Counted from the stretch's first letter, positions 24,046 through 36,254 are shown. The stretch: 64,000 nucleotides of DNA from Cyathus striatus (GCA_025738555.1 JAOVFP010000002.1:2294001-2358000), one strand, 5' to 3'. Made by a program: numbers and translations. The notes: generated by a model from the letters alone, not told the origin.

Positions 24046-26757
24046 TTACAATTTCTTAGATTTTCCCTTGTCCTTTCTGTGGGACTTCTTAGACTTTTCC
24101 TTACCCCCCTTCCCTCCCCTTTCCTCTCTCTCTTCTCTCTCCTCACTCTCCACTCTTTCCTCTCTTTCCTCATGTTCCTCACTCTCTTCTCTTTCTTTAC
24201 CCTTACCCTTACTCTTTCTTTTCTTCTCCTCCTCAGCTGCAGCCTGCCTTCCAAGTAAAATTTGATTCAAATTCTGAAAGTTTGGTTTTGCAGATCCCCA
24301 AACACTTTTTTATCAACCCCTCCTTGTTTTTTCATTCAAGAAGTCATTTGTGGGTGATATTCCAGTAGTGGAAAGATCTTATATGCATATGTGTAATATG
24401 TGGATGGAGATATAAAAACACTAATAAGTACTTTCTTATCAATATTAGTTTTTGCTGATGTCATAATAGTACTCAGAGATGGCTTTTTATTGTTCCATAT
24501 ATCTTCAATCATCTCATACTTCTCATATGTAATATGAATGTCCTGATCTTTGCTATTATTCTTAATGAGATGATCAGGAATGTTGAAGTGTGAGATTATA
24601 AGATTTTTCACAACTTCTTCCTTATTGGTGGAAGGTCCAGCAGCTCCAGAAGCAATAGACTCAGTTCTTTGTTCAGTATCAGCACCCTCCTGAAAAAAAT
24701 AAGCTTTAAGATAAATTGATAATCAAAGTATAACTTACAGCTAAAATTTCCAGAACATATTTATTATTATCATTTATTTGCCAAGTAACAGTGCTTGTCT
24801 TCTTTTCCTGAATACTTAAGTAGCGACCTTTCAAACTCCAATTATCATTTTCATGCAAGGAAATTCTGGCATTCTTCTCTATTAACATTGTTAGAAAATA
24901 TTTCAAACAGTATAAAATATAATAATACATACTTGCAATAGGTGAGTAACAATCACCTACATGTTCAAGTAGAGCTTTAAGATCACACAATGGCTCCTGA
25001 TTACTGATAACAAAATTGGCCTTTGGAGCATCTGACTTAAAAATAAATGAATTTTGCCATTATTATTTTCTGGAGGCATAATAAATGGATCTACACAAAT
25101 AAAGGTTAGATAGTCCAATCTCATAAAATAGCTATTATCTTACCCTCTTCATCATTTCCATAATTATATGTGTTTCCTACTGCATGTCCATGTGAGAACC
25201 CTCCCATTGTATGTGATGCCCCTTGAAGTTCATCCTTGCTCAATGTCATAGCCATACTTTTACTACCTTATTTCCGCACTTCCCGCACTTCGTCTCCGCA
25301 ATTCCCGCACTTCTTAACTTGTACTGATCTCATTCTTCTACTTTCTCCTTCCGCTCTTCCGACAAACATCACCAAGCTTATGTCACCTTATTCATACGAT
25401 TCTTATCTGTTCTCCATTATGCTTTCTCCATCATACCCTGGGTATACTTGTCTCAGCATTCCTTTCAATCCTTAGTTTGTCCTTGGTACATATTGTATTC
25501 AAACCCTACTCCACCTTCCGCCACCATCTTATTATGTTTATCAATTAGCATACTACTACCCATTCATTCACCAGTCATCGGTAATGTCGTATAGTATTTA
25601 AGTAGCATATCTTGTACTACTGATACTCAGTTTGAATATCAACTAAGTTATGGTCTTCCCCACTTGTCTTTAAGATATACTCACCTCCGGCTTAATTGTT
25701 GCTTCCAGTAATGATTCTGCACTCTGTACTCCGCACTCCGCACTCTTGTCCCTCTCTCACCTTACACTTCCGCATTCACCCCATACATCTGCCTTTCACT
25801 TCCGCACTCATCTCCCACTTCTGCACTCCTGAATACCTGGACCATGAGAACGACAAGGGGTGCAGCACACAAGCTGAAGCCGATGGTCCTTCCTGTCCTG
25901 CATTCCCTATCTCACACTCATGACCTCACATAGAAATACCGGTCTTGACACTCAAACCAGATGTTGCTGAACTATGTGACTCAGAGCAATGTGAGACTTT
26001 ACTTATAGAGCAGCGGTTATCAGTAGGACTAGATGGTGCATGTCCATGCTTAAGAACTGGCAGAGATTTCTTTGGAGTGATATCTATATCAACATCCATA
26101 AGTTCACTTTCTTCCTTCTCTGCATTCTCAATTCTAGCATTGGTACTCATTTCCTCCATTTGATTATCAATTAAATTTTCATCTGAATTCTTAGAATCAT
26201 CCTCAGAACCATCCTCAGAGCCATCCTCAGATTTGGATGTGTTATCAATTTCAATCTCAGTATTAGAACTTTCAGGTAAGCTCCCAGATGCCTTATCAGC
26301 AAGCAAAGAATTCAAAGCCATAGTTTCCAATCTAGCCAAAGGCATTAAAATCTCATCTTCATTGAGAGAGTCACTTATATCAGCCACAGGAGTTTGAGTT
26401 GACTGAATTGATGCAGAGCTTGCAGAACTTGCAGAGATGTGAGAAGAAGGAGCAATAGAAATGCCCTCCTCTGCTAATACCTGCTCCACTCTTTAACAAT
26501 ATCAGAAAATATAACAAGTAGTTAGAGAATAATAAATACAGAGTAAGCTTCTCAGGAGTCTCAGCATTTTCATCATCTTGAAGTCTCTGAACTGAGGTCT
26601 TTCTATGTTTCATAAATTTTAACAAGTAGATAAAGCAAGAATTAATATAAAACATACTTTGTTTTCTGTGTCTTGTTCACTTTAGCTGCCTGTCCACCCT
26701 TATTCGTGCTTTTCTGTGCATTTTCTGAGTTTTTTGAACCAGATCTAAGAGATCTCT
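24046..26757 (-). pseudogene. Unrecognised multi-exon gene, degraded, with LTR insertion
   Basis: A chain of minus-strand coding segments runs from about 26757 (Ser/Lys-rich, KNSENAQKS) through KHRKTSVQRLQDDENAETPE, an acidic stretch SEDGSEDGSEDDSKNSDEN (26489-25926), KDELQGASHTMGGFSHGHA (about 25240), LCDLKALLEHVGDCYSPIA, SLKGRYLSIQEKKTSTVTW, VLISVFISPSTYYTYAYKI and a Lys/Glu-rich tail ending at 24046. Several junctions look like short introns, but stops also occur. A likely solo LTR (25240-25925) splits it. The layout resembles accessory genes carried by basidiomycete DNA transposons; I do not recognise a domain. Exon borders are approximate. Confidence 0.4.
25240..25925 (+). mobile_element. 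Probable solo LTR
   Basis: A roughly 690-bp block begins TGTCATAGCC and ends near ACTCATGAC. It contains GCAGCACACAAGCTGAAGCC followed by pyrimidine-rich CCGCACT repeats, as in the LTRs at 43006 and 50323. CTCA is found outside both ends (imperfect TSD). It interrupts a minus-strand reading frame. Confidence 0.45.
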
Positions 26758-26775
26758 AGTTGTTTCAGTAATTTA

Positions 26776-28430
26776 CACTCCCCCAAGAGGTCTGTACAGA
26801 TCCGTACAGACCTGTATAGATACCATACAGAATTTATATAGTGGCTATTATTATTATTAGAGGTGAATATTCTATATGGATTCCATACATATTCTGCATG
26901 GATTCTGTGTGGATTCATGCATTGCTGCCTTGTCACAGGTGTCAAGTGTGACACTACATGAAATCTGTGATACATTCAATATATAGTATCATGCTCAATG
27001 CATAGTGTCATGCTTAATGTATAGTATCACACTCAATGCATAGTGTCACACTCAACACTTAGTATCACACTTAATGTATAGTTTCATGTTTAATGCATAG
27101 TGTCACACTCAACACTTAGTATCACACTTAATGTATAGTGTCATGCTTAATGCAGAGTGTCACACTCAACACTTCATGTCACACTCAACACTTAGTGTCA
27201 CACTCAACTCTTAGTGTCACACTTAACCCTTAGTGTCATGCTTAATGCTTAGTGTCATGCTTAACCCTTAGTGTCACACTCAACACTTAGTGTCACACTC
27301 AACCCTTAGTGTCACACTCAACCCTTAGTGTCACGCTTAACCCTTAGTGTCACACTCAACCCCTAGTGTCACACTCAGTGCTTAGTGTCACACTCAACAC
27401 TTAGTATCACACTTAACACATAGTGTCACACTCAACCCTCAGTGTCACACTCAACCCATAGTGTCACACTCAACCCTCAGTGTCACGCTCAACCCATGTG
27501 TCACACTCAATGCTTAGTGTCACACTCAACTCCTAGTGTCACACTCAACCCCTAGTGTCACACTCAGTGCTTAGTGTCACACTCAACACTTAGTATCACA
27601 CTTAACATGTAGTGTCACACTCAACCCTCAGTGTCACACTCAACCCTCAGTGTCACACTCAACCCTCAGTGTCACACTCAACCCATAGTGTCACACTCAA
27701 TGCTTAGTGTCACGCTCAACCCTTATTGTCACGCTTAACCCTTAGTGTCACACTCAACACTTAGTGTCACACTCAACACTTAGTGTCACACTCAACACTT
27801 AGTGTCACACTCAACACTTAGTGTCACACTCAACACTTAGTGTCACACTCAACACTTAGTGTCACACTCAACCCCTAGTGTCACACTCAGTGCTTAGTGT
27901 CACACTCAACACTTAGTATCACACTTAACATGTAGTGTCACACTCAACACTTAGTGTCACACTCAACCCTCAGTGTCACACTCAATGCTTAGTGTCACAC
28001 TCAACCCTTAGTATCACACTTAACATGTAGTGTCACACTCAACCCATAGTGTCACACTCAACACTTAGTATCATGCTTAACCCTTAGTGTCACACTTAAC
28101 CCTTAGTATCACACTCAACACTTAATGTCACAATCAATGTATAGTGTCACACTTAGTGCTTAGTATCACACAATTTTCTATTCTAATTTTCTATAAGGAA
28201 ATAAGTATAATAAAATTCTGTACAGAATTTTTCAGGTCTGTAATGCGGAATTCTGTGGAATCTGCACAGAATTTTTGATTCTGTGCGGAATCTGTGCAGA
28301 ATCTGTACAGACCCAAAAAAACCTCTGCCAAAAAGAAAAAAATCTGTACAGATTCCGCACAGATTCCGAAAATTCCGTACAGATTCCGCACAGATTCCGC
28401 GCGGATCTGTACAGAACACCTGGCTAAGTG
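26776..28430. mobile_element. 1.65-kb satellite-carrying element
   Basis: The ends are CACTCCCCCAAGAGG (left) and inverted CACTTAGCCAGGTG (right), each preceded by TTTA, with CTGTACAGATTCCG-type repeats in both arms. The centre (26945-28165) is satellite. The pairing of CACTCCC and CACTTAGCCA ends is the same as in the element at 21923-23214. I found no clear TSD. Confidence 0.6.
26945..28165 (+). repeat. TGTCACACTCAACACTTAG satellite, about 60 units
   Basis: Head-to-tail 19-20-bp units with variants (TCAACCCTTAG, TTAATGTATAG). Related in sequence to the array at 20400-21470. Confidence 0.95.
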
Positions 28431-28439
28431 TAAAGAGCT

Positions 28440-28605
28440 CAATATTTGTAATACACAAGTATGCTACTAAGGGAATGGGACATCTGAGAGCTGGGGTTGA
28501 GTCCTGCACTGCTGAAATATGAACTATCCCCAGAAGATATCCAGGTGGCACAGCACATAAGCTGAAGCCACAGTTCACTTCTGCACTCCTGCACCTCTAA
28601 TGATA
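28440..28605 (+). repeat. LTR fragment
   Basis: Contains ATATCCAGGTGGCACAGCAC then AAGCTGAAGCCACAGTT and TGCACTCCTGCAC, matching the 3' part of the gypsy LTR (about 43598-43675). The rest of the LTR is missing. Confidence 0.5.
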
Positions 28606-28972
28606 TATAGAAATAATAAGTGATTTTCTTTCCATCTAATAGTGGTTACTGTAGCTTACATTGTAAAGGAGTGGGCATTCCAGGTCTAGTCATTCTCCTG
28701 TTGTGCTTTTTTAATTTTTACAAAAGGTGGTGTCAGCATTGTACATACAACAACATAGCAATATAAGTGGTATGAAATACCTACAATAATAAGGGTGGTC
28801 AGTTCCAAAAGAGGGTGTAATATTCAATTGTATATTGTTACTAAAACTGTTTCACACTTCCTCTGTGTTATAAGAATCAACATCTGTGACCTACATTTAT
28901 TTTATTTATATACCGAGAACTATTTTATTATGTTTCATACATAACTGTGCAATAGTATGGATAATTAGAGCA

Positions 28973-30453
28973 GTATATTGCACTGCTCCATGAGATCAGG
29001 TGGACTTCAGGTAGAGTCCAGGTAAAATCCTGGACTCCAGGTGGACTTCAGTGGACTTCAGATGGACTTCAGGTGGACTCTACTGGACTCCAGCTGGACT
29101 CTACCTGGACTCTACTGTACTAAGTAGTTTAGACATTACTTGGGATTTACCTGGATTCCAGCTGAACTCTACCTGGACTCTACCTGGACTCTATCTGTAC
29201 TAAGTAGTTGAGTCATTACCTGGGGTTTACCTGGACTCTACTGAACTCAAGTGCCTAAGCTGTACCTAGACTCTATTGTTACAGTTGTAACATGTTTTCT
29301 ACAGTTATCAAACCATGTGTGAAAGTGTGACATGTCAAAAAATGCTGAAAAAGCGTGACATGCGTGGGAAAAGTGTGACACGTGTGACAACCGTGGGAAA
29401 AAGTGTGACATATCATATCCACGCTTTTCAGCATTTCAAACATGTCGAACTTTTCCCATGCATGTCACGCTTTTTCAGCATTTTTTGACATGTCACACTT
29501 TCACACATGGTTTGATAACTGTAGGAAACATGTTACAACTGTAACAATAGAGTCTAGGTACAGCTTAGGCACTTGAGTTCAGTGGAGTCCAGGTTGAGTC
29601 CAGGTGAACTCCAGGTAATGTTTCAACTACTTAGTACAGGTAGAGTCCAGGTATAGTCCAGCTGGAGTCCAGGTGAACTTCAGGTAATATCTCAACTACT
29701 TAGTACAGGTAAAGTTCAGGTAGAGTCCAGGTATATTCCAGCTGGAGTCCAGGTGAACCCCAGGTAATGTCTAAACTACTTAGTACACATAGAGTCTAGG
29801 TAGAGTCCAGGTAGAGTCCAGCTGGAGTCCAGGTGAACCCCAGGTAATGTCTCAACTACTTAGTACACATAGAGTCTAGGTAGAGTCCAGGTAAACCCCA
29901 GGTAATGTCTCAACTACATAGTACATGTAGAGTCTAGGTAGAGTCCAGGTAGAGTCTAGCTGGAGTCCAGGTAAACCCCAGGTAATGTCTCAACTACTTA
30001 GTACACATAGAGTCTAGGTAGAGTCCAGGTAGAGTCCAGCTGGAGTCCAGGTAAACCCCAGATAATGTCTCAACTACTTAGTACACATAGAGTCCAGGTA
30101 GAGTCCAGGTGGAGTCCTGGTGAACCCCAGGTAATGTTTAAGCTACTTTGTACAGTAGAGTCCAGGTTGAGTCCAGCTGGAGTCCAGCTGAACTCCAGGT
30201 AGAGTCTATCTGAAGCCCAGTTGACTAAGTCCAGTGGACTCCAGGTGTATTCCAGTATTTTTCTGGACTCTACCTGAACTTTACCTGGAGTCCAGCTGGA
30301 GTCTATCTAAATCCTACAATTTTTCTATGTAAAGTTCAGGTAGAGTTCAGGTAGAGTCCAGTAAAGTCCAGGTGAACTTCAGGTGGACTTCAGGTGGAAT
30401 ACCTGGACTCCAGGTGGACTCCACCTGATTCCGTGGAGCAGTGTAATGACCTC
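28973..30453. mobile_element. 1.5-kb palindromic element, 10-bp TSD
   Basis: AATTAGAGCA is duplicated at 28963-28972 and 30454-30463. The ends contain CACTGCTCCATGAGATCAGG and the inverse of CACTGCTCCACGGAATCAGG. The arms are long runs of TCCAGGTAGAGTCCAG-type repeats. A near-perfect palindrome (29235-29400 against 29415-29575) fills the middle left, with GTGACATG and GGGAAAAGTGTGACA motifs. No coding capacity. Confidence 0.7.
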
Positions 30454-30774
30454 AATTAGAGCAAAGGCAAGTAGCCAGGACAAAGCTTGGCCCTCTCTCC
30501 AGAAATATTTTCACATGCTGTCCTCATGTTAGGCCAAGCCAGCTCATCATTCTGAGGCCACCTGTGTCACATTTCCTTTGTTATAACAAACTAGTAAGTT
30601 ATATGTACATGTATTTGGAACTGGAATTATGACAGGAAGGTTACTGGAATGACTGACTTTAGATTGTACTGGAATGTCAATTGTTTGCCATGTAATATAA
30701 TACTTTTTACATAATATGTTCATTTATGTATGAAGAAAATAAATATAAGACAAGTATTGAAATAACATTGAATT

Positions 30775-31390
30775 AAACATTGATTTTCATATTTATTTCC
30801 CATTGACTTTCTATTGAACTATCATTGATTTCCTTATGTAATAAAATTGATTTTAGCATTGATTTCAAATTTGTATCAATAATACTATGAAGTCCAAAAG
30901 GATTGATTTCAGTAATGATTTCACTTTGAAATGTGATTCAAACTAAGTACAAGTGATTGATTTCAACATTGATTTCACTTTGAAATGTGATTTAAACTAA
31001 GTACAAGTGATTGATTTCAACATTGATTTCACTCTCCAGGTATGTGTAATATAGAAAAAAGTTTACTTGTTAGAAAAGGACTTATAGTCTAGTAGATAAA
31101 GTAAGTGTATGTATGTAGTTAACCACTCCACTACTTAGTATATCCTGTAGTTGGGTACCTAACAATTTCGAGTTATTCATTGATTTTTGATTGATTTTTG
31201 GTTAATTTCTCATTGATTGCATATTTACTCCTCATTGATTTCTTTTCTAATTGTCGTTGATTTCACTCTAATGATTCCTAATGATTTCTCATTGAACTGG
31301 AATTGATTTCAAACCACAAAAGGATTGATTTCATTGATTGATCTCAAATTTATTAATTTAATGATCTCACATGCCAATGATGATTCCAAA
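30775..31390 (+). repeat. ATTGATTTC motif array
   Basis: ATTGATTTC or close variants recur more than 20 times at irregular spacing, including a direct duplication CATTGATTTCACTTTGAAAT at about 30912 and 30969. Lies immediately upstream of the transposase relic. Confidence 0.7.
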
Positions 31391-31519
31391 TGCACTCAAT
31401 GGAACTCCTGCTCACTAAACAGTTTGTTGTCCAGCAGCTTACCAGGAGTGATCAATCAAATTGAAAGCTACTGGTGAGCTGGGAAGAAAAGGTCCATAGG
31501 CCTCATATCTCTTGTTTGT

Positions 31520-32620
31520 TTGAACCTCCCTCCAGATATACATTATAAACCTGAGAATATATTCTTGGCTGGTGTAATTCCCAGGCCTAATGAGCCACCA
31601 TTGACAGCATTGAACCACTATTTAACACCCATAGTTGATGAGTTTCTGGAATTCTGGGAACCCAGTGTTCATTTCTCTCAAACAAATAGGTGTCAGCATG
31701 GAAGAACTGCAAGGTGTGCCCTTGTGTGTGTTGTATGTGACCTTCCAGCTGCTCGTAAAACTGGAGGATTTGCAGCTAGTTCTCATAATAAATTTTGTGT
31801 GATATGCCATTGCACACAGAGATCACATGGTTATGGAAATATGGAATACCATACATGGAAGCAGCATACAGCTAGGGAATGCCAGGAAGCTGTGACAGAG
31901 TACCAGAATGTGGAAACCCACAAGGAAAGACAAGGAGTTGTGGATTATACTGGTGTCCAATGGTCTGAATTGCTATGGCTGCTGTATTTTGATCTGTCCC
32001 ATTTTATTGTTATCAATGCTATGCATAATCTCTTCCTTGGATTGATACAGGAACATTTCCAAGGTATACTAGGTATTATGCTAAAGAAAGAGGATAAATT
32101 AGAGGAGAGCCCTGTATTTACTGTACTGCTCTCTATCAATACATTTGCCAGTTACTCTTCTTCAGAACAAAAGAGTGCAAAAAAGTTAATTAAATAGTTA
32201 GGTCATCTGATCAATGAAGAACTCAACACTACTGAAGGCCGGGTTATTTGGCAAAAGTGATTTGAGGGACTTCATGGGCCTGTACTTCAGCTTGCATGCA
32301 ATAAGCTTCACTGTCCCTCACTACCAGACAAACAGTTCCAAATGTGAAAGCAAGACTTGGTAAAAAGACTAATAGCTTGGGTATGTACTATATCTTTTTG
32401 AAAATAGATGTTAGTGGCTGATAGTATTACAGCAGATGGGGCAAATCGAAAAACTAGAGAATAAAAACAACAAATCTGGCTGTGTTCTTACCCAGGATGA
32501 CATTGATGATATATGTTCTGACATTCAGGTGATAGTGTCCCCATCCTGGTTAACATTGGTGCCTTCGAACCTAGGATCTCTGAGTCATAGAAAGTTGAAA
32601 GCAGATTAATGGCATGTTCT
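31520..32620 (+). pseudogene. Plavaka/CACTA-like transposase relic
   Basis: The open part (to 32197) carries the family stretches NLPPDIHYKPENIFLAGVIP, RPNEPPLTALNHYLTPIVDE, CALVCVVCDLPAARKTGGFA, KFCVICHC, GVQWSELLWLLYFDLSHFIV and NAMHNLFLGLIQEHF. Downstream a degenerate frame reaches SPSWLTLVPSNLG and KLKAD-WHVLIS at about 32620, where homology stops at GTGTCAGCCAAATT. Stops (32198, about 32260, about 32345 and others) show decay. The N-terminal zinc region is missing. Same broad family as the gene at 37546-40842 but clearly a different lineage. Confidence 0.7.
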
Positions 32621-32758
32621 CATAAGTGTCAGCCAAATTATTCACCAATTAGCCTGAAAATATGAGTGCCAGCAATCATATAATCCAGGCAAAATTGAGT
32701 GCCATTTTTATAAGGCATATTGGGTGAATACTAAGAAGTGTGTATTGGTGAATATTAG

Positions 32759-33780
32759 GCAGTGATCATTGGCACTCATTTGTTTATTGTTAGTGATTAA
32801 TACAGTATAATATTAGTATAGTATTGGGGCACTCAAATGTGATCATTTGGAGATTAATAGGCAGTGATCATTGGCACTCATTTGTTTATTGTTAGTGATT
32901 ACTAGGGTATAATATTAGTATGATATAGGGGCACTCAAATGTGATCACTTGGAGATTATTAGGCAGTGATCATTGGCACTCATTTGTTTATTGTTAGTGA
33001 TTAATACAGTATAATATTAGTATAGTATTGGGGCACTCAAATGTGATCATTTGGAGATTAATAGGCAGTGATCATTGGCACTCATTTGTTTATTTTTAGT
33101 GATTACTAGGGTATAATATTAGTGTGATATAGGGGCACTCAAATGTGATCATTTGAAGGTTAGCAGGAAGTGATCATTGACACTAATTTATTTATAGTTA
33201 ATGATTACTGCAACATAATATTAGTATGATATAGGGGCACTCAAATATAATTATTTGGAGATTAATAGGCAGTGATCATTGGCACTCATTTGTTTATTGT
33301 TAGTGACTAATACAGTATAATATTAGTATAGTATTGGGGGACTCAAATGTGATCATTTGGAGATTAATAGGCAGTGATCATTGGCACTCATTTGTTTATT
33401 GTTAGTGATTACTAGGGTATAATATTAGTGTGATATAGGGGCACTCAATGTGATCATTTTGAGATTAACAGGCAGTGGTCATTGGCACTCATTTGTTTAT
33501 AGTTAATGATTACTTAGAAATAATATTAGTATAATATGAGGACACTCAAATGTGATCATTTGGAGATTAACCATTTGTATATAATGAGTGATTACTAAGG
33601 TATAATATCTATGTAATATGGAGGCACTTAAATGTATCATTTGGAGATTAATAGGCAGTGATCATTTGCACTCATTTATTGATATTTAGTGATTATTAGG
33701 GTATAATTTAGTGTAATATGGGGAGACTCATTTGTGATAATTTACAGAATATTAGGGTGTCTGATATTAGTATAATATGT
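32759..33780 (+). repeat. 102-bp tandem repeats (about 10 units)
   Basis: GCAGTGATCATTGGCACTCA recurs at 32759, 32861, 32963, 33065, 33167 (variant) and 33269. Later units are more degenerate. The array starts about 140 bp after the break in the transposase relic. Confidence 0.9.
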
Positions 33781-33839
33781 AGTGATCATTTTTACTGATT
33801 TATTCTCACTGATTACTAAGCTATTTAATATGAATTTAC

Positions 33840-34270
33840 TCACTCTCTTTCATTATTCCACCTGTCTCAACTAACCCCTGCTCACAAAACTATCATTCAT
33901 TCTCAGTTAATCAAGTAGTCCACCTGTCTCAATGAACCCCTGCTCACAAAGCTATCTTATATCAATTTATTTAATCTCATTTAATTATTTCACCTGACTC
34001 AACTTACCCCTGCTTACAAAGCTATTTTATATCAATTTAGTCATTCAGTTAATTATTTATCTTGTCTCCAGCAACTCTTGCTCATAAAGCTTTCATTTAT
34101 GAATTCAATCAATCTTGGTTAATTTTTTCATTCCACATGAACCAACTCCTGCTCACAAATCTATTTTATATCAATTAAATCAATCTTATTCCATTATTCT
34201 ATTATTTCATTCTGTCTTAAGTTACCTTTGCTCAAAATGCTATTTTATCTATATTAAATCACTCACATTC
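33840..34270 (+). repeat. Irregular 62-70-bp repeats (about 6 units)
   Basis: Units of the type CTCAACTAACCCCTGCTCAC followed by AAAGCTATTTTATATCAATT. Confidence 0.75.
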
Positions 34271-34458
34271 AACATTGCATGAGTGATGTACAAGTATTAG
34301 CTGAGATACATTAAACTCATAATGCAATATGTGCTGTTTGGCTGTGGTCTCTCATTATTTGGCATTGGCCTCAGCTTGTTTTGTGGCTTATTTGTTATGG
34401 CCTTCATATTGTTTGGCATTGGTTTGGCCATATCACGGCACATCCAAGGGGTACGATT

Positions 34459-35196
34459 ATATGACGCTCCATTGATCAAAATATTACCATACCATAATTT
34501 GGTTGCTGTGTGCCGTAGCATTGGAGATTTCGAGTTCTTTTAAGCCAATCCTAATCTATTCAATATTAATATATATTCTATAATGTACATATACTATTAT
34601 AACTAAAATATATGCCTAGGAAGTCTCTTTTACACAACTTTTACATGTTGTTTCGCATGCGAAGGTTATTTTCCCACGCCTACTCCGCGTGCGGAAACTC
34701 TTCAATAATACTTGCTAGGCAGTAAGATACATTCATGGATGTCATAAAAGCGAGTTAATACACTTTTATGGTGTACATAGAGACCTTCGCATGCGAAGGT
34801 TATGTTCCCACGATTACTCTGCATGCGGAAACTCTTTAATAATACTTGCTAACTTTTATTACAGGTAATTTACACCTTATGAATGTCATTAAAAGTGAGT
34901 TATACACTATTTTTTAGTTATTATAAAGTTTACTGCCTAGCAAGTAATATTGAAGAGTTTCCGCACGCGAAGTAGGCGTGGGAAAATGACCTTCGCATGC
35001 GAAACAACATATTAAAGTTGTGTAAAAGAGACTTCCTAGGCATATATTTTAGTTATAATAGTGTATGTACATGATAGTATATATATTAATATTGAAAACA
35101 TAAGGATTGGCTTAAAGCAACTTGAAATCTCCAATGCTATGGCACACAGCAACCGAACTACGGTATGGTGATTTTTTGATCAAATGGAGTGTCATA
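34459..35196. mobile_element. MITE-like derivative of the 18-kb element
   Basis: Two inverted arms (about 34459-34740 and 34925-35196) carry the same sequence as the TIRs of the adjacent large element: GATCAAAA near the end, TGCCGTAGCATTGGA, TTCGCATGCGAAGGTTATT, TTCCCACGCCTACTCCG, GCGGAAACTCTTCAATAATA. There is no coding sequence. An internally deleted, non-autonomous copy of the neighbouring transposon is the simplest reading. Confidence 0.7.
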
Positions 35197-35212
35197 CTCC
35201 GAATGGGAAAAT

Positions 35213-36110
35213 TATGCCGCTCCGAATGGGAAAATATATGATGCTCTGTTTGATCAAAAACTCACCGTACCGTAGTTCGGTTGCCATAGCAAAGGGGGTG
35301 CCGTAGCATTAGACATTTCGTGTTTTTTCTACCCAATTCTTATGTTTTCAGTATTAATATATATTCTATGATATACTTCCACTATTATGACGAAAATATA
35401 CACCTGAAAAGTCTTTTTTTAAGGTTATTTCACGTGTGAAGGTTGTTTTCCCACGCTTATTGACCGTGCGGAGACTCTTCAATAATACATTCTAGACAGT
35501 AAAATAAATGGATAGATATTGTTAAAGTGAGTTAATGTATGTATATAGCGCCTTATAAAAGTTAAAAATTCAACACATCCCACATCATTAAGCCAATCAA
35601 CCTAGAGATGTGATAGAATAACAGTACTAGGCTCTTTATTAGCATTAGTATTGGTGATATAAAAATAGGGCACAACTTTACTTATGATACAGGCCTACCA
35701 AATATTGTTGAAGTCTCCGCGCATTGAGAAAGCGTGGGAAAATAACCCTTGTATGCGTGACAATACGAAAAACAGAGACTTGGAGGGAAAAACAAAACAT
35801 ATTGTGAAGTAATATAGCTTTCGGAGACTATTTTATTGCTACGATGAAACTCAGGAACACCTATAATGATATTTGAGCCTTCAAATCGTCCTTAAAGTCT
35901 CCGTTTTTCGTGTTATTTCACACCGAAGGTTTTTTCCCGCGCTTTCTCAAAGCGCGGAGACTTCAACAAGATGTGCTAGGCGGCCTAGGCCCATACTGTA
36001 GACATATACATCATGACACGGCGAACAATCGTGTTTCCACTTTTTTTTGATGTGGAACCTTCCTTTGAACACCCAGTGTTCATTCCAGTTTCAAAAAACG
36101 TGTAAGTAGT
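35213..36110 (+). repeat. Left TIR of the large transposon
   Basis: Matches 52640-53224 in inverse orientation. It is about 300 bp longer because a palindromic insert occupies roughly 35693-35995. Confidence 0.7.
35693..35995. repeat. Palindromic insert in the left TIR
   Basis: The arms GTTGAAGTCTCCGCGC and GCGCGGAGACTTCAAC face each other around about 35840. Related to the TIR's own CGGAGAC / TTCCCACGC motif but absent at this place in the right TIR. Confidence 0.6.
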
Positions 36111-36254
36111 GACTTACCGGCTTGGTTAAAACAGACCGTAGAGTGCATGTGTAAGTTTAGAATGGTTCAGATTTGAACTGGCTTAGCTGTGCACGTGGAA
36201 GGCACATGTCAGATGGTAAGTAAAGTTGACACTTTTATTTTTAGAGAAGTGAGC

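Noticed and set aside
15200..34300. A centromeric satellite block
   Set aside because: The arrays are confined within separate elements with their own ends and TSDs, so transposon-borne repeats explain them better.
34322..34543. Overlapping small reading frames with GIGLSLFCGLF-type repeats
   Set aside because: Simple repeats next to and inside the MITE arm; no protein family.
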